A stretch of 64,000 bases of DNA from Streptomyces sclerotialus (lineage in GTDB: Bacteria; Actinomycetota; Actinomycetes; Streptomycetales; Streptomycetaceae). Of this stretch, positions 44,238 to 52,636 are shown in pieces. Within the stretch, counting starts at the first letter, position 1. Every line of letters starts with the position of its first letter. The notes beneath the pieces were generated by a model. That model did no database searches, was not told where the DNA came from, and saw nothing but the letters and a program-made list of their open reading frames with translations. Location: positions 744,001 through 808,000 of the forward strand of contig JODX01000001.1 in NCBI GenBank assembly GCA_000719105.1. Reading direction: 5' to 3'. The position numbers and the translations under genes are program-made.

Positions 44238-45701
44238 TCAGCCGTTCGCCGCCGCGGCCCCCACCCGCCCCCGCAAGGGCGCCTCCTGCAACGGCACCGG
44301 GCGCGGCGCGGGCTCCGGGGCGACCGGGAGCGGGGCGGGAAGCGCGACGGGAAGCGGCGCCGACATCGCGGACCGCGCATGCCCCGGCCCCGGCACCGCC
44401 CCCGGCATCGGCAGTGGCGCCACCTCCGGCATCGACAGCGGCAAGGGAGCCTGGATCGGTGAGGCGACCGGGGACGTGGCCGGCGAGGAGGCCGAGGGCG
44501 GATCCGGCGTGGGAATCGACAGCGGCACCGGCAACGCGGCCGTACCGACCGGCGGGCAGCCGCCCGCCCCCGGCGGCCCCGTCACCGTCATTCCCGCCGC
44601 CACGATCCCCGCCCCCGTCGTCGGCAGCGCCATCCGTGCCCCGCCGTACGGCACCGCTCCCGCCGGTACCGCCATCCAGGCCACACCGCACGGCACCGCC
44701 CGCGTCGCGTACGGCAGACAGAGCACTCCGTCCCGTGTCAGCAGACCGGCGCCCGTCAGCCAGCCCTCGGGCGGCGGCAGGTGGTGGATCCGGTTCTCGG
44801 CGGGCCGCCACGCACCCACCCAGCTCCCGGCCGCACTGTCGATCCGCAGGGCCACCGCGCAGCTCTCCGGGGTCAGCACCTCCCCGGGCTGGACCGCGAA
44901 CGGCGTCACCGAGCAGTCCCGCAGCCGCAGACACTCCGGGAAGCGGATCGGCCGCGCACTGCCCAGCACTCCCCAGCCGAGGCGGTCGCGGCCCGGCGAC
45001 GGCGCGTCCGAGCTGATCAGGAGCAGCCCGCTGTACGGGTCTGCGAGCAGCAGGCGGTCGTCGCTGTGGTCCGCGATCTGGAGCAGCGGGGACACCTCGC
45101 CGGCCCGCTCCAGGTCCACCACCACCGTCCTCGTCCGGCCGTCCAGCAGCCGGTCCAGGGCGAGGAGACGTCCCGCACGGTCCAGCCACACCCCGCCCGA
45201 GCAGCGTCCGGGCACCTCCGCCAGCTGCTCCGGCCCGAACGGCCCGCCCACCACCAGCCACACGGCCGTCGACCGCGGGCCCACGGCGAGGGCATACGCG
45301 CGTTCCCCGCACGGGGCGGGCGGCAGCAGCCGCAGCTCGGCCGACGGGTCCTGGTTCTCGACCCCGCCGAGCGGCAGTTCGCCGGTGCCCGGGCCGGTCG
45401 GGTAGAGCAGCGAGAACATGTGCCGTCCGCCCGCGGCCCGGTGGACCAGCACCCGTCCGTCGCCCATCGGGTGCACCTCGGTGCCGGGCTCCTCGGGCTG
45501 GTGCACGGGCAGCGGCACGGCGTAGGGCTCGGGGCCGTCCAGGGTCCAGCGCTCCGGGAACCAGGACTCGCCGACGCGGGCGAGGCGCGCCCCGTACGTC
45601 CCGTCAGCGGTGATCACACATCCGGGCCGCGGATACGGGCCGTCGCCGTACCCGGCGGCCGGGGCCCCGGGGCCGCCCCCGGCGGGTGCACGCACCGTCA
45701 T
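44238..45701 (-). CDS. Propeller-like protein with Pro/Ala-rich tail, unknown family
   Basis: 487 residues from the ATG at 45701 (GGAGG upstream). Residues about 1-370 carry many short beta-strand-like repeats (GGRHMFSLLYPTGPGTGELP, STAVWLVVGGPFGPEQLA, DDRLLLADPYSGLLLISSD) as in beta-propellers. The last 110 residues are PLPV/PLPM-type Pro/Ala repeats (ALPVPLSIPTPDPP, APLPVALPAPLPV). No signal peptide was seen, so it is probably cytosolic. I do not recognise the family. Confidence 0.72.
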   Translation of the reverse strand: MTVRAPAGGGPGAPAAGYGDGPYPRPGCVITADGTYGARLARVGESWFPERWTLDGPEPYAVPLPVHQPEEPGTEVHPMGDGRVLVHRAAGGRHMFSLLYPTGPGTGELPLGGVENQDPSAELRLLPPAPCGERAYALAVGPRSTAVWLVVGGPFGPEQLAEVPGRCSGGVWLDRAGRLLALDRLLDGRTRTVVVDLERAGEVSPLLQIADHSDDRLLLADPYSGLLLISSDAPSPGRDRLGWGVLGSARPIRFPECLRLRDCSVTPFAVQPGEVLTPESCAVALRIDSAAGSWVGAWRPAENRIHHLPPPEGWLTGAGLLTRDGVLCLPYATRAVPCGVAWMAVPAGAVPYGGARMALPTTGAGIVAAGMTVTGPPGAGGCPPVGTAALPVPLSIPTPDPPSASSPATSPVASPIQAPLPLSMPEVAPLPMPGAVPGPGHARSAMSAPLPVALPAPLPVAPEPAPRPVPLQEAPLRGRVGAAAANG

Positions 45702-45964
45702 CGTTCGGTCACCTCCGGCTACGAAGCTAGTTTTCGTACGCACGGGCGTGGAACCGGCAGGCAACCGCTTCACACGTAAGGAGGTTCGTGCCGCGGTTCA
45801 TCCGGGCAAACAGGGGCCGGTGTGCTGCCGGGGCCGGAGGCGGGGCGTACCCGGCCCGCCGTCGCCCGCCGCCGGCCGGGCGTGCGCGGCCGGCCGTCGG
45901 TCCCGGGCTGGTCAAGTGACCCACGGCCGGTCGGGTACCGGAGGAAGGCAGGTAGCCTTTCCCC

Positions 45965-46819
45965 GTGCCCCGTCTGTCTGAAGTCATCGCCGCGCTCGAC
46001 GCCCTGTGGCCCCCCGAGAGGGCCGAGGGATGGGACGCGGTCGGTACCGTCTGCGGCGATCCCGACCAGGACGTCTCCCGTGTGCTGTTCGCCGTCGACC
46101 CGGTCCGGGAGATCGCGGACGAGGCGGTGAAGCTCGGCGCCGACCTGCTGGTCACCCACCACCCGCTCTACCTGCGCGGTACGACGACGGTGGCGGCCTC
46201 GACCTTCAAGGGCCGGGTCGTGCACACCCTGATCAAGAACGACATCGCGCTGCACGTCGCCCACACCAACGCCGACACGGCCGACCCGGGTGTCAGCGAC
46301 GCGCTCGCCGGCGCCCTGGACCTGAGGGTCGTGCGCCCCCTCGTACCGGACCCCGCGGACGCCACCGGCTGCCGCGGCCTCGGCCGGGTCTGCGAGCTGG
46401 ACCACCCGCTGACGGTCCGGGAGTTCGCCGCGCGGGCCGCCGAGCGGCTGCCCGCCACCGCGCAGGGCATCCGTGTCGCCGGCGACCCCGAGGCGCTCGT
46501 CGGCACGGTCGCGGTGAGCGGCGGCAGCGGCGACAGCCTCTTCGACGCCGTACGGGCCGCGGGCGTCGACGCCTTCCTGACGGCCGACCTGCGCCACCAC
46601 CCGGCATCCGAGGCCCGGGCCCACAGTCCTCTCGCGCTGCTCGACGCGGCGCACTGGGCCACCGAGTGGCCCTGGTGCGAGCTGGCTGCATCCCAGCTCG
46701 ACGAGATCTCCGACCGCAACGGCTGGGACCTGCGGGTCCACGTCTCCAAGACGGTCACCGACCCCTGGACCGCCCACGCGGCGTCCACCACCACCGATTT
46801 CCCGGGAGCCCCCAACTGA
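45965..46819 (+). CDS. Nif3-like dinuclear metal-centre protein
   Basis: 284 residues from a GTG. It has LSEVIAALDALWPPERAEGW, LLVTHHPLYLRGTTTV and ALHVAHTNADTADPGVSDAL, where the His/His/Asp residues form the Nif3 metal site, and later FLTADLRHHPASEARAHSP. Nif3 proteins are conserved, toroidal and sometimes annotated GTP cyclohydrolase I type 2; the true activity is unknown. First of a three-gene operon conserved in actinobacteria with a zinc-ribbon protein and RNase H-CobC. Confidence 0.9.
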   Translation: MPRLSEVIAALDALWPPERAEGWDAVGTVCGDPDQDVSRVLFAVDPVREIADEAVKLGADLLVTHHPLYLRGTTTVAASTFKGRVVHTLIKNDIALHVAHTNADTADPGVSDALAGALDLRVVRPLVPDPADATGCRGLGRVCELDHPLTVREFAARAAERLPATAQGIRVAGDPEALVGTVAVSGGSGDSLFDAVRAAGVDAFLTADLRHHPASEARAHSPLALLDAAHWATEWPWCELAASQLDEISDRNGWDLRVHVSKTVTDPWTAHAASTTTDFPGAPN

Positions 46820-47559
46820 ACGCCGCGCCCGCCGACCAGATCCGACTCCTCGACGTGCAGGACCTCGACGTACGCCTGCAGCAGCTCGCCCACAAGCGCC
46901 GGTCGCTTCCCGAGCACGCCGAGATCGAGTCGCTGACCAAGGACCTCACGCAGCTGCGCGACCTGCTGGTGGCCGCGCAGACCGAGGAGGGCGACTGCGC
47001 CCGCGAGCAGACCAAGGCCGAGCAGGACGTGGACCAGGTGCGCCAGCGCGCGGCCCGCGACCAGCAGCGCCTGGACTCCGGCGCCGTCACCTCCCCGAAG
47101 GACCTGGAGAACCTCCAGCGCGAGATCTCCTCGCTCGCCAAGCGCCAGGGCGACCTCGAGGACGTCGTCCTGGAGGTCATGGAGCGCCGCGAGTCCGCGC
47201 AGGCGCGGGTGGCCGAGCTGACCGACCGCGTCGCCTCCGTCCAGTCGAAGATCGACGACGCCACCGCCCGCCGGGACGCCGCGTTCGAGGTGATCGACGG
47301 CGAGGCCGGCTCGGTGTCGAAGGAGCGCGAGGTCGTCGCCGGCTCCGTCCCCGCCGACCTGCTGAAGCTCTACGACAAGCTGCGCGAGCAGCAGGGCGGC
47401 ATCGGCGCGGCCAAGCTGTACCAGCGCACCTGCCAGGGCTGCCGCCAGGAGCTCGCGATCACCGAGCTCAACGAGGTCCGCGCCGCCGCGCCGAACACGG
47501 TGGTGCGCTGCGAGAACTGCCGCCGCATCCTGGTGCGTACGGCCGAGTCCGGCGTCTAG
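46816..47559 (+). CDS. Coiled-coil C4 zinc-ribbon protein (DUF164 type), probable CTG start
   Basis: 247 residues. The likely start is CTG at 46816, overlapping the Nif3 stop (CTGA) with CGGGAG seven bases before it; the next in-frame start (GTG at 46855) would cut off conserved residues. Residues about 20-180 are a long coiled coil; CQGCRQELAI and CENCRRIL give the four zinc cysteines. Homologues (CdsZ-like) have been reported to bind nucleic acids or act in ribosome-related roles, which I mention only as recall. Confidence 0.85.
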   Translation: MNAAPADQIRLLDVQDLDVRLQQLAHKRRSLPEHAEIESLTKDLTQLRDLLVAAQTEEGDCAREQTKAEQDVDQVRQRAARDQQRLDSGAVTSPKDLENLQREISSLAKRQGDLEDVVLEVMERRESAQARVAELTDRVASVQSKIDDATARRDAAFEVIDGEAGSVSKEREVVAGSVPADLLKLYDKLREQQGGIGAAKLYQRTCQGCRQELAITELNEVRAAAPNTVVRCENCRRILVRTAESGV

Positions 47560-47596
47560 GGCGCACGGGGCGCACGGGACGCGCGGGACGCACAGG

Positions 47597-48895
47597 ATGG
47601 CGGAGTTCATCGTCGAGGCCGACGGGGGTTCCCGGGGCAACCCGGGCCCCGCGGGTTACGGCGCGGTCGTCCTGGACGCCGCGACGGGGGAGGCGCTGGC
47701 GGAGCGGGCCGAGTACATCGGTGTCGCGACGAACAACGTGGCGGAGTACCGGGGCCTGCTCGCGGGCTTGAAGGCGGCCCGCGAACTGGACCCGGAAGCC
47801 TCCGTCCACGTCCGCATGGACTCCAAGCTCGTCGTGGAGCAGATGTCGGGCCGCTGGAAGATCAAGCACCCCGCTATGAAGCCTCTCGCCATGGAGGCGG
47901 CGGCTGTCTTCCCTCCGTCCCGGGTCACGTACGAGTGGATCCCGCGCGAGCGCAACAAGCACGCCGACCGCCTGGCCAACGAGGCGATGGACGCGGGGGC
48001 GCGGGGCGGCCAGTGGTCGCCGGCGGAGTCGACGGCGGACCTGGACACGCGGGCGGGACGCCCGGCGGTGTCCGGGGCGCCCGAGCCCTCGGGCCCGCCC
48101 GGGGACGCGGCGGCCGGGGCGGCGAAGGCACGGGCGGCGCTGGCCGGGGCACGCCCGCAGTCCGTGACCTCGGATGTCACTTCGGTAGCTGGAGCGGCGA
48201 AGGCGGCGAAGGCCGAGGCCGACCTCCGCGCTGCCCGCAACGTGGCCTCCACCGGCCCCGCGCCCGACCTCGGCCCGCCCGCCACCTTCGTACTCCTGCG
48301 GCACGGCGAGACCCCGCTGACACCGGAGAAGCGTTTCTCGGGCAGCGGCGGATCCGACCCCTCCCTCTCCGGCATCGGCCGCCACCAGGCAGAACGAGTG
48401 GCAGCCGCCCTCGCGGCCCGCGGCACCGTCCAGGCGGTCGTCTCCTCACCGCTCGCCCGCTGCCGTCAGACGGCCGAGATCGTCGCGGCCCGGCTCGGCC
48501 TCGACGTACGGGTCGAGGACGGCCTGCGGGAGACCGACTTCGGGGCCTGGGAAGGGCTCACCTTCGCGGAGGTGCGGGCACGTCACCCGGAGGACATGAA
48601 CGCCTGGCTGGCCTCGCAGGACGCCGAACCCACCGGTGGCGGCGAGAGCTTCGCGACCGTGGCCCGGCGCGTCGCCGCCACCCGGGACGAGCTGGCGGCC
48701 GAGTACGCGGGCCGCACCGTCCTGCTGGTCTCCCACGTCACGCCGATCAAGACCCTGGTCCGGCTGGCCCTCGGCGCGCCCCCGGAGTCCCTGTTCCGCA
48801 TGGAGCTGTCGGCGGCCTCGCTGTCGGCGGTGGCGTACTACGCGGACGGCAACGCTTCGGTGCGGCTGCTCAACGACACGTCGCACCTGCGCTGA
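47597..48895 (+). CDS. Bifunctional RNase H1 / CobC-like phosphatase
   Basis: 432 residues. The RNase H domain (1-140) has EADGGSRGNPGPAGYGAVVL with the first catalytic Asp, EYRGLLAGLKAA with Glu and RMDSKLVVEQM with Asp, then the C-terminal NKHADRLANEAMD. The C-terminal domain (from about 215) is histidine phosphatase: FVLLRHGETPLTPEKRFSG, SSPLARCRQTAEIV, VSHVTPIKTL. This is the Rv2228c-type fusion of RNase HI with alpha-ribazole phosphatase. It digests RNA-DNA hybrids and probably dephosphorylates an alpha-ribazole precursor of cobalamin. It overlaps eda by 26 bp. Confidence 0.94.
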   Translation: MAEFIVEADGGSRGNPGPAGYGAVVLDAATGEALAERAEYIGVATNNVAEYRGLLAGLKAARELDPEASVHVRMDSKLVVEQMSGRWKIKHPAMKPLAMEAAAVFPPSRVTYEWIPRERNKHADRLANEAMDAGARGGQWSPAESTADLDTRAGRPAVSGAPEPSGPPGDAAAGAAKARAALAGARPQSVTSDVTSVAGAAKAAKAEADLRAARNVASTGPAPDLGPPATFVLLRHGETPLTPEKRFSGSGGSDPSLSGIGRHQAERVAAALAARGTVQAVVSSPLARCRQTAEIVAARLGLDVRVEDGLRETDFGAWEGLTFAEVRARHPEDMNAWLASQDAEPTGGGESFATVARRVAATRDELAAEYAGRTVLLVSHVTPIKTLVRLALGAPPESLFRMELSAASLSAVAYYADGNASVRLLNDTSHLR

Positions 48896-49553
48896 GCGCG
48901 GCCGCTGCCCGGGCCAGGGCCTCGACGCGCGCCCAGTCGCCGCCCGCGACGGCATCCGCCGGAAGCATCCAGCTGCCGCCCACGCACCCGACGTTGGGCA
49001 GGGCGAGATAGTCCGGCGCCGAGTCGGGCCCGATGCCGCCGGTAGGGCAGAAACGGGCCTGGGGAAGCGGCCCGGCCAGCGACTTCAGATACGCCGTACC
49101 ACCCGCCGCCTGAGCCGGGAAGAACTTCATCTCCCGCACCCCGCGCTCCAGCAGCGCCACGACCTCGGAGGCGGTGGAGACACCCGGCAGGAACGGCACC
49201 CCGGACGCCTGCATGGCCCGCAACAGCCCATCGGTCCAACCCGGACTGACCAGGAACCGGGCGCCCGCCGCCACAGCCTGGGTGACCTGCACCTCAGAGA
49301 TCACCGTGCCCGCTCCCACCACGGCCTCCGGCACCTCGGCCGCGATCGCCCGGACCGCGTCGAGCGCGCCCGGGGTCCGCAGGGTCACCTCGATCGCGGG
49401 CAGCCCACCCGCGACCAGCGCCCGGGCGAGGGGCACGGCATGGGCGGGGTCCGACACGACGACGACCGGGAGGACGGGGGCGAGGTCCAGCACGGAGGAG
49501 GAGGTGTCGGAGGCCGATGCGGAGATGGAGGTGGCAGGGGAGGTGTCCGTCAT
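48870..49553 (-). CDS. eda: KDPG/KHG aldolase
   Basis: 227 residues from the ATG at 49553. The fold is a TIM barrel with PAIEVTLRTPGALDAVRA (Glu), VGAGTVISEVQVTQAVAAGA, SPGWTDGLLRAMQ and the Schiff-base Lys in VREMKFFPAQAAGG, then FCPTGGIGPDSAPDYL. It splits 2-keto-3-deoxy-6-phosphogluconate to pyruvate and glyceraldehyde-3-phosphate. A perfect 32-bp palindrome lies 23 bp upstream of the start, so it is probably controlled by a dimeric repressor. Confidence 0.93.
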   Translation of the reverse strand: MTDTSPATSISASASDTSSSVLDLAPVLPVVVVSDPAHAVPLARALVAGGLPAIEVTLRTPGALDAVRAIAAEVPEAVVGAGTVISEVQVTQAVAAGARFLVSPGWTDGLLRAMQASGVPFLPGVSTASEVVALLERGVREMKFFPAQAAGGTAYLKSLAGPLPQARFCPTGGIGPDSAPDYLALPNVGCVGGSWMLPADAVAGGDWARVEALARAAAALSAGATCR

Positions 49554-49575
49554 GGCGCCATCCTGCACAGAGGCA

Positions 49576-49607
49576 GCAGTATGCGCAACGATCGTTGCGC
49601 ATACTGC
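49576..49607. promoter_or_regulatory. Perfect 32-bp palindrome upstream of eda
   Basis: The arms start GCAGTATGCGCAACG and mirror through a central ATCG to CGTTGCGCATACTGC, with no mismatches. It is in the 69-bp gap between yaaA and eda on the same strand. The absence of a loop or T-tract favours a repressor operator over a terminator. Confidence 0.8.
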
Positions 49608-49622
49608 AATGACCTTGCGTGC

Positions 49623-50423
49623 TCAGTGGATGTCGGTCACCACCACGTCCAGCGCCCACGCCTTCCCCGCCTTGGCGGGCGCCTCGGCCTCCACCACGTA
49701 CCCGAGATCCCGCAGCGCCTCCACCAGCTCGGCGGGATCCTCGGGCGCGACGCCCCCGCTCACCAGACTGCGGACGATCCGCCCCTTGGTCGCCTTGTTG
49801 AAGTGGCTGACGACGGACCGCTTCTCCGCGCCGTCGACGATCTGCGAGTGCAGCACCCGCACGGTGGCCGTCCGCCCCGCGACCTCGCCCTTCGGCTTCC
49901 AGGCGGTCGCGTACGCGGAGGACCGCAGATCGAGCACGAGCCCGTCCCCGGCGGCCTCGGGCAGCGCGGTCGCCATGGGCGTACGCCAGTAGGCGCCGAG
50001 CGCGCCGAGCCCCGGCAGCTTGACGCCCATGGAGCACCGGTAGGACGGGATCCGGTCGGTGACGCGGACCGCGCCCCACAGCCCGGAGAAGACGAGCAGG
50101 GACCGGGCCGCCCGCTGCTTGGCGGCGGTGTCGAGCGAGGCGAGGTCGAGGGCGTCGTACAGCACCCCGGTGTAGATCTCCCCGGCGGGCCGCGCCCCGG
50201 CGGTCTTGAGCGCAGCGTTCTTGGCGACCTCGCCGCGCAGTCCCTCGCTCAGGCCCAGCACTTCCCGCGCCTTCTCCTCATCCCCGGTGCACAGCTCGAC
50301 GAGCTCGCCGAGAACGGCCTCACGGGCGGGGCCGAGAGCCGGCAGCGAGAGCGACTCCAGCGCCAGCGGGGCGCCACGGCCGGACGACGCCTTGCCTTCG
50401 GACGGCGGCAGCAGCACGAGCAC
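49623..50423 (-). CDS. yaaA: Peroxide stress protein YaaA
   Basis: 266 residues. It begins MLVLLPPSEGKASSGRG and has LYTGVLYDALDL-type segments (AGEIYTGVLYDALDLASLD), LLVFSGLWGAVRVTDRIPSY, VDGAEKRSVVSHFNKATKGR: the YaaA/DUF328 family. In E. coli it limits intracellular iron under H2O2 stress and binds DNA. Upstream gene is MerR-linked on the same strand but 75 bp away. Confidence 0.93.
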   Translation of the reverse strand: MLVLLPPSEGKASSGRGAPLALESLSLPALGPAREAVLGELVELCTGDEEKAREVLGLSEGLRGEVAKNAALKTAGARPAGEIYTGVLYDALDLASLDTAAKQRAARSLLVFSGLWGAVRVTDRIPSYRCSMGVKLPGLGALGAYWRTPMATALPEAAGDGLVLDLRSSAYATAWKPKGEVAGRTATVRVLHSQIVDGAEKRSVVSHFNKATKGRIVRSLVSGGVAPEDPAELVEALRDLGYVVEAEAPAKAGKAWALDVVVTDIH

Positions 50424-50498
50424 GGGTGGTTCTCCTTGTACGGGGCGGGTAGGGCTCCGCGCCAGCGTACGGCGTGACGGAGGCCGGGCTTCCGCGCA

Positions 50499-51098
50499 CT
50501 AGGACGCGGCGCGCACCCTTGTGAGCTCCCTCACCAGCTCGTTCGCGTCATCGGCATGGAACCGCACCAGCCGTACGGGGCGGGGCCTGCCGAAGAAGGT
50601 GACGTGCTCGACGGGCTCGGCCAGCTCGACCGTGATGGAGGTCTGCGAGCCGACGGCGAGATCGAGTTCACCGTCCCGCTTCTCGTGCGTGGTGCGCAGC
50701 TCGCGCCGCACCGAGGCGACGGAGGTGAGCGGGATGCGCAGATCCACGGCGGCGAAGCGGCGCAGCCGCAGGGTGGTGCCGGTGAGGACGTGCGGCCGGG
50801 TCACGGAGGCGGCGTACAGCCCGACGACGATGAGGACCGTATAGAGGTCGACGACGAGGAAGACGTAATGCACGACGGGAAAGTCCCGCAGCAGCACGGC
50901 CATCGCCACGGTCTCCACCACGCACACGAACCCGAAGCCGAACAGCATGGCCCCCTGCCCGCGCGCGTACCCGAAAGCCCGCCCGCCCTCCGTGCCATGA
51001 GGCCGCCGCGCCACCCACCGCACGAGACTGACCAGCAGCAACAGCTCATGCCGTACGAGGATGAACGCGACCCCTGCGGAGGCCCTCAGCGTCCTCAT
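50499..51098 (-). CDS. Two-helix membrane protein, MerR operon
   Basis: 199 residues. An N-terminal hydrophobic stretch (ASAGVAFILVRHELLLLVSL), then helices at about 48-70 and 75-98 (FPVVHYVFLVVDLYTVLIVV), followed by a soluble PH-like domain with LRIPLTSVASVRRELRTTHE and VTFFGRPRPVRLVRFHADD. The start overlaps the MerR stop by ATGA, so it is probably regulated by and co-expressed with it. Function unknown. Confidence 0.8.
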   Translation of the reverse strand: MRTLRASAGVAFILVRHELLLLVSLVRWVARRPHGTEGGRAFGYARGQGAMLFGFGFVCVVETVAMAVLLRDFPVVHYVFLVVDLYTVLIVVGLYAASVTRPHVLTGTTLRLRRFAAVDLRIPLTSVASVRRELRTTHEKRDGELDLAVGSQTSITVELAEPVEHVTFFGRPRPVRLVRFHADDANELVRELTRVRAAS

Positions 51099-51865
51099 CG
51101 ACGACCCTCCGCGACCATCCGCAACGTACGGCGGATGACCTCCGCCTGAGCCGGGGCGCAGTCGGCGTACAGAGCCTGGAGGAAGCTGTGGCTCTCGTCG
51201 ACACCGGTGTCCGGCACCAGCCCCTCCGGGATGGAGCCGACGAGGAACCGGGCCGCCTCCTCGACCCGTGGATCGTCGACGTCCGCGTCGACGAGCTCGT
51301 CCAGCAGCGCGTACGCCCGATGCGCCCGCTCGACCCCGCCCGGCACGTCGAACGTGCCGCGGAACGACGCGAGCATCCTCTCCCGCTCCTCAGGGGACGC
51401 GGTGGTCTCGATCAGCGCGAGCACTTCACGGTCCATGGCGGCCATGGGGGACTCGGGTCCGGGCGGCGACGTATCGCCCATTTCGCGGAACAGGGCGGCG
51501 AGCTCGGCGGAAACGGGCCCCTCCGCGGGCAGCCGCCCCTGCTCGGCCTCCTCCCTCACCCTCCGCAGCCGCTCCCGCCGCTCCCGGACGGCGACCTCCT
51601 GCCGGGCGAGGTCCTCGTCCAGCTCCGCGAGCACCTCGACGAGCTCCCGCCCCTCGTCGTCCGCCAGCACGTCCCGCACCTCGGCGAGCCCGAGCCCCAG
51701 TTCGGTCAGCCGCCGGATCCGGGCGAGGACGACGGCGTGCCGCAGTGTGTAGTCGCGGTACCCGTTGGGGCGCCGCTCCGGTTCGGGCAGCAGCCCGAGG
51801 TGGTGGTAGTGCCGCACCGTCCGGGTGGTGACACCGACGGCCGCGGCGAGCTCTCCGATCCGCAT
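51095..51865 (-). CDS. MerR-family regulator
   Basis: 256 residues. The HTH begins MRIGELAAAVGVTTRTVRHY, then HHLGLLPEPERRPNGYRDYT, and the coiled-coil dimer helix follows (VEVLAELDEDLARQEVAVRE). A helical ligand domain at the C-terminus is not recognised. The ATG at 51865 is about one base from the predicted transcription start, so the mRNA may be leaderless. It overlaps the membrane protein gene by 4 bp, which is likely its target. Confidence 0.9.
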   Translation of the reverse strand: MRIGELAAAVGVTTRTVRHYHHLGLLPEPERRPNGYRDYTLRHAVVLARIRRLTELGLGLAEVRDVLADDEGRELVEVLAELDEDLARQEVAVRERRERLRRVREEAEQGRLPAEGPVSAELAALFREMGDTSPPGPESPMAAMDREVLALIETTASPEERERMLASFRGTFDVPGGVERAHRAYALLDELVDADVDDPRVEEAARFLVGSIPEGLVPDTGVDESHSFLQALYADCAPAQAEVIRRTLRMVAEGRR

Positions 51866-51869
51866 GCCG

Positions 51870-51903
51870 AACAGTAGAAACGTTGACGTTGCGGCAGGGT
51901 CAA
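51870..51903 (-). promoter_or_regulatory. MerR-type promoter with long spacer and dyad
   Basis: On the minus strand: -35 TTGACC, a 19-base spacer and -10 TCTACT, with the start predicted about at the ATG 51865. TTGAC and GTCAA (51883-51903) form a dyad with an 11-base spacer. MerR activators need such 19-20 base spacers. Confidence 0.65.
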
Positions 51904-52028
51904 GCGGGCGGCGCGTGCCTGACGGCCCACGGTGCCGTGTGCCACGATCGAGGGAACGGTTCCCGACCTCTCGGACAGGTGATCTCCCGATGTCCCAGTC
52001 TGGCGAGCGACAGAAGGAGGGACGTGAC

Positions 52029-52607
52029 ATGACTGCCATGGCCCACGAGTCGCTCACGCAGGAAGACGTCCTGCTGGAGAGCTTCCTCGCCCTGGACACC
52101 CCGGACGGGGTCCGGGCGGAACTGATCGACGGGGAGATCGTTGTGACACCGCCGCCGGACGGGGAGCACGAGGACTACATCGAGCTGATCCTGATGCAGG
52201 TGTACCGGCGGTCCCGGACCGACATGCAGTTCGCCGGGAACAAAGGCTTGAAGGTGGACAGCGGAGGTGCCTGGCCCACGGACCATGTGATCCCGGACGG
52301 CACTTTCGCCCCGCGTCGGCTCAGGCTCTACCGAACCGCCGACCCCTGGATGCCCTGCGGTGGCGTGGCCATGGTGGTCGAGGTCACTTCCACCAGGCCC
52401 CAGGCCGACCGTGAGGCCAAACGCCGCTGTTACGCGCGTGGTGTCATTCCGCTGTACCTGCTGGTCGATCGCAAGGCCGCGTCGATCACCTCGTTCAGCG
52501 ATCCGGAAAAGGGCGACTACCGCGAACATCGCACCGTCCCCTTCGGTAAGCCGATGCCCCTCCCCGAACCCTTCGCCTTCGACCTGGACACCGCAGACTT
52601 CCTCTGA
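52029..52607 (+). CDS. Uma2-family PD-(D/E)XK-type protein
   Basis: 192 residues from the ATG at 52029 (AAGGAGGG upstream). Uma2 fold: VRAELIDGEIVVTPPPDGEH, VIPDGTFAPRRL, CGGVAMVVEVTSTRPQADRE and RCYARGVIPLYLLVDR supply the Pro-Asp, Glu-x-Thr and Lys/Arg positions of restriction-endonuclease-like enzymes. Such proteins are very common in Streptomyces and cyanobacteria; the role is uncertain. Confidence 0.87.
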   Translation: MTAMAHESLTQEDVLLESFLALDTPDGVRAELIDGEIVVTPPPDGEHEDYIELILMQVYRRSRTDMQFAGNKGLKVDSGGAWPTDHVIPDGTFAPRRLRLYRTADPWMPCGGVAMVVEVTSTRPQADREAKRRCYARGVIPLYLLVDRKAASITSFSDPEKGDYREHRTVPFGKPMPLPEPFAFDLDTADFL

Positions 52608-52636
52608 TCCCCTGAAGCGGGGGAGGGGGATCGAAG

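Noticed and set aside
49576..49607. Simple intrinsic terminator for yaaA
   Set aside because: The repeat is a full palindrome with minimal loop and no T-run, and is close to the eda start; an operator fits better, though a double role is possible.
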